Assembly: GCA_050084515.1 (NCBI GenBank)
Contig: CM114272.1
Span: forward strand, 24,738,001-24,802,000
Source of the DNA: Blasia pusilla
Lineage: Eukaryota > Marchantiophyta > Marchantiopsida > Blasiales
DNA: 64,000 nucleotides
Direction: 5' to 3'
The first letter of the stretch is position 1. Each line of letters opens with the position of its first letter. The notes below the pieces were generated by a model, which worked only from the letters and a program-made list of their open reading frames with translations, was not told where the DNA came from and searched no databases. Shown one piece after another: positions 60,953-64,000 of this stretch. Position numbers and translations under genes: made by a program.

Positions 60953-61272
60953 CAAGGTTGCAGAAAAAACACACAAGTCCGTCCCTAGGACGGACAAGTT
61001 TGGACATGTCCACGGATATGGATTGCAAAAGGTGGATCACACACTTATAGTTCATGGTGGAAAGTAGGGAAAGGAGGGGCGGGGCAATAAGGGGGGAGGA
61101 AGTGGAGGTAGGAAGAGAAAGGAACGAGACAATACGGACCATAAAGGCAAGCGGGGGGGTGAGAAAGAAGGGGGAGATGGGGCCCATATGGACAAGTCCT
61201 TCTATAGGACGGACATAAGTCCATGGACATGGACATGTCTGCAGACACTGACTTTGTCCATATGCAAAATTA
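60953..61272. repeat. hAT-like MITE, copy D
   Basis: 320 bp with the terminus CAAGGTTGCA and the far end TGCAAAATTA. The flanking 8-mers are CGTTTCAT (60945-60952) and TGTTTCAT (61273-61280), 7 of 8 the same. Inside are GGACATGTCC and the inverted pair GTCCGTCC/GGACGGAC. It is in the same orientation as copy B. Confidence 0.75.
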
Positions 61273-61589
61273 TGTTTCATGATGTAAAAATGAATGGACA
61301 CTTTGTTGCGCTTGTTCAAAGATGGGTATCCTACCATCCCTATCCTATCATAGGATGGATCATATGGATGGACATGAATGTTTTGTAGTCACGATAATAT
61401 GACTCACCTTTTTGTGTTGTGTTAGTAAACCATGCTAGTCATCCAAACCATTTGGAAGATTTGACTTTTGTGTCACTATGAGTAACTAGTCATTTTAGTC
61501 AAGGATAGTGATTTATGACTTATATGAGTCATAAAACCAAGAATTCCTCCTAGTCAAGACACAATATTTTGCAAGTGTGAAAGTTTTTA

Positions 61590-62170
61590 CCTTAAAAAAA
61601 TCCTTATCTTAGAGGGTTATGATTATACCATTAGGAAAGATCATGTACGTAACTATACAACATATCAACTTCCAAACATTTAAGGGGGTGTTGATCCAAG
61701 CTTTGTAGTTGTTCTTGCAGGCTTTGTATCCTATGTTGGTTTTCCAAGGGAACAACCACTATGGTAGTCTATGATAGGTGTTTTTGAAGATGGCATATGT
61801 CATGTTTAATGTCACCTCTTGATTTGGTTCTTGAGGGATGTTGGGTTTGTGCTAGATGTACATAGGTGTGATAGGTAGATAACAAGATGACTCTTGATGT
61901 TATGGATTGCCAGAAGATGACTCAAGATGTGGCAAAACATCACCAAACCTCATGATCTTAGCACTAAAAGGTGCATAGATTTTAGATTTGTTGTGTAGGG
62001 TATCTAGGGTTAGAGGGACCTAACCTCCAACTACGGGAATATTAGAGTATATCTATTTATTCATGTTTAGATTTGCTAGGATTCATAGGTTAGATGGATC
62101 TTAGACACATGTTGATGACAATGGATGTATGTGGGTAGCAATGTATAGTCGCACAACAACTATCACGACT
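61590..62170 (+). pseudogene. PHD finger and 3' UTR of the Ty3 family, third copy
   Basis: Blocks KDHVRNY, YQLPNI and VDPSFVVVLAG at 61645-61730 match the integrase end. The PHD finger at about 61733-61855 reads TMVVYDRC, then RWHMSCLMSPLDLV, then CWVCARCT and a stop. Several zinc ligands have been replaced. The 3' untranslated part follows (AGAGGGACCTAACCTCCAACTA at about 62012). This is the most decayed of the three tails. Confidence 0.65.
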
Positions 62171-62655
62171 TTAGAGAGGTAGCTAAAATTACATCAAGGC
62201 CTAGAGGGGTGGCTTACAATTTCCATTTTAGGAAGATCTAGTGACCTTCTACCTTGGATATGATCCATGTGTATAGGTTATCTTTGCCTTTATGAGTGAT
62301 ACTTTTCGATAGGTGCTACTTGTTATGTGTTTTCTCACAAATTATGAGGGTTTGTATGATCGATGATTACGTTTGGACCTATAGGGCCAAGTGAGATGTC
62401 TTATACAGAGAGGGTGTCCTCTTTTGAGAGGCCTTGCTCTCATATCGTGATGTTTGGTCGAATTGATAGTGATTATGTCTGTCCCTATGATGTATATGTC
62501 CGTGCGGGCCTACCTTGGAGCTCAACAAACCCCTAGCATAGACTCTTGCTATCTAAGACCGCATCAATTTTTGGGCCCGCGCGAAGCCCACACCTCACCC
62601 GTAGGACAGGTTGGGCCCCCATTGGGTGGGCTTAGGCTTGTGCATGTTGTGAGCC
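62171..62655. other. No gene recognised
   Basis: Sequence after the Ty3 tail, possibly LTR remains. Nothing certain. Confidence 0.3.
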
Positions 62656-63190
62656 CAAGATTGCATGTGGATAAAGTATGTGTTTGCGGATAGGTCTATG
62701 TCCGTGGATTTATGTCCATCCTGTGGAAGGACTTGTCCATGCAGGCCCCACCTTCCCTCACTTGCCTTCCTCTTTTGCACTTTTTTCTTTCTTTCTCCCG
62801 CCACCTTCACTCCCTCCCTCCTTATTGCCCCACCCACATGTGCCATGCCTTCCATCATGATCTATAAAATGTGGGCCCCACCTCTGGAAATCAATGTCCA
62901 TGGATATGTCCAAAATATTATGTCCATGTTCGTTAAAGTATTGAACTTGTTTGTTTTTGTACACGGGCTTGGCCCTGCCCAATGGGAGCCCATCCCGCCT
63001 TGGGTGTTTGGCTATGGGATACACGTGGTCCCAAAAATCGGTGAAGGCTTGGCCTAATCCGGTCTATGCTACAGGCTCAGTGGGCTCAAGGGGAGGCTCA
63101 CATGTAGGCCGTGGGTACTCGCGCAACATGTCCATTTTTGTGCAACATTGATAAGTCTACGGATATGGATTTTGTCCACATGCAACCTTG
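62656..63190. repeat. hAT-like MITE, copy E (long or composite)
   Basis: Begins CAAGATTGCATGTGGATAAAG and ends TTTTGTCCACATGCAACCTTG. The first 300 bp match copy C. The rest is GC-rich with repeated GGGCTTGG/GGCTCA words, like copy A. A second TGCAACATTG end lies at 63141-63150, so it may be two elements joined. No flanking duplication found. Confidence 0.6.
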
Positions 63191-63199
63191 ATGATAAGT

Positions 63200-63640
63200 A
63201 GCAATGTAAATTTGTACGATGTAAAGTTCAAAAAAATAACTTTTTATAGTGTATGTGTAGTGGTTAGTTGTCGCTTAGTTCCATGCTTTCCCATATATTT
63301 GTTAAATGTTTTTAATAAACATTCTCCTCTTCAATTTTTTAGAAGATTTAGGACCTTCTTTCTTATCTCATTCTCTACTAAATTGTGTCATACTCTAAAA
63401 TTTCCAAAAGCACTAGCCTTATCCTAAAGGAAATGCACCCACATCTTCCTAATAAAATTGTCAAAAATTGAAAGAAAGTAAGAGAACTATCTAATGCCAA
63501 AAGATGCATTTTACCACAAAGATCTGCATATATTAAATTTATAGAATCCTTTGCTCAATTCCTTGATTCTTCTCATCTTGTGGGAATTTTAATAAGGTGA
63601 TGCCCATCAAGGTTTTTTCACATGTTACCAAAATTCCATA
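63200..63640 (-). pseudogene. Ty1/copia integrase remains
   Basis: Minus-strand fragments in shifting frames line up with the copia integrase core. They are YADLCGKMHLLAL (usual I-H-x-D-L-C-G-P-M) at about 63495-63535, then FFQFLTI, and a RKMWVHFL-x-DKASAFGNF block at about 63405-63450. LVENEIRKKV and HGTKRQLTTTHT (usual HG-I-x-R-Q-L-T-x-P-Y-T) follow near 63255-63370. The catalytic residues are mostly lost. Gag or RT parts are not seen inside the window. Confidence 0.65.
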
Positions 63641-64000
63641 AATTATTGTTATATCAATGATCATCCAAATTCTTGTATCTAAGTATATCAAGCTAAACCA
63701 ATTGATCTAAAATATGTGTTCCACCATTAAAGTAATGCTAGATTCATGACTCATACGAATCCTATTGAAAACTCATTTCAATCCCCATTCAATACAAATG
63801 AACATGTCTTGAATTCTTGGAGCCTCCAAGTGTTTGCATGCATTAATATCTTACTCAAAGGAACAAAATTTTTAAATAGACAAATGAAAATTCCACAAAC
63901 TATGTCACAAACTATGCTAAATATGTACACCAAACCGAGCACCAAACCAAGTTCTCACCATCTACCAACTCCATAATTTTCTACTTCTACAATCTTCTAG
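63641..64000. other. No gene recognised
   Basis: AT-rich. It may be the upstream part of the copia remnant on the minus strand, but nothing can be assigned. Confidence 0.3.

Overview
The window looks like nuclear DNA of a land plant with a large, transposon-filled genome. The one clear host gene encodes a plant-only QALGGH C2H2 zinc-finger protein ending in an EAR-type LxLxL repressor motif. Nearly everything else recognisable is decayed transposon: Ty3/gypsy, Ty1/copia, non-LTR, CACTA, Helitron and an hAT-like MITE family. A spore-bearing lineage (fern, lycophyte or bryophyte) is my guess from the kinds of elements present; the sequence does not prove it.

Layout. 0-2.3 kb: 3' half of a decayed Ty3/gypsy copy (+). 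5.0-6.4 kb: C-terminal end of a non-LTR reverse-transcriptase protein (+). 7.1-9.3 kb: GC-rich, gene-like block with no callable protein. 11.16-21.15 kb: nearly full-length Ty3/gypsy element (-) between 515-bp direct repeats. Its order is gag (zinc knuckles), protease, cytosine-5 DNA methyltransferase, reverse transcriptase, RNase H, integrase, PHD finger. 22.4-24.1 kb: two hAT-like MITEs. 27.9-29.3 kb: gag fragment of the same Ty3 family (+). 32.9-35.6 kb: CACTA transposase remains (-), next to a 125-bp (GA)n tract. 37.4-38.5 kb: tandem repeat. 39.0-39.9 kb: integrase-PHD end of the Ty3 family (+). 42.1-49.4 kb: Helitron helicase with spliceosomal-type introns, split between helicase motifs I and Ia by a 5-kb block. 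That block carries a decayed beta-class (N4/N6-type) DNA-methyltransferase-like gene and about twenty copies of a GC-rich palindrome. 50.9-54.5 kb: zinc-finger gene with a TATA box and long leader. 58.9-60.9 kb: tandem array. 61.0-63.2 kb: MITEs and a third PHD-tail copy. 63.2-63.6 kb: copia integrase remains (-).

The most interesting content is a pair of transposons that each carry a different DNA-methyltransferase domain. The Ty3 element joins a possible DNA-methylation writer (canonical motif order I, IV, VI, VIII, IX, X) and a possible histone reader (PHD finger) to ordinary retroelement enzymes. The second methyltransferase-like gene sits inside a Helitron helicase among clustered palindromes. 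All copies here are broken by stops and frameshifts, so these are fossils of the systems. In the cytosine methyltransferase all five stops could have arisen by C-to-T change at CAA, CAG or CGA codons, as expected if methylated cytosines deaminated.

All identifications come from reading motifs by eye. No database search was possible, and boundaries of decayed elements are approximate.
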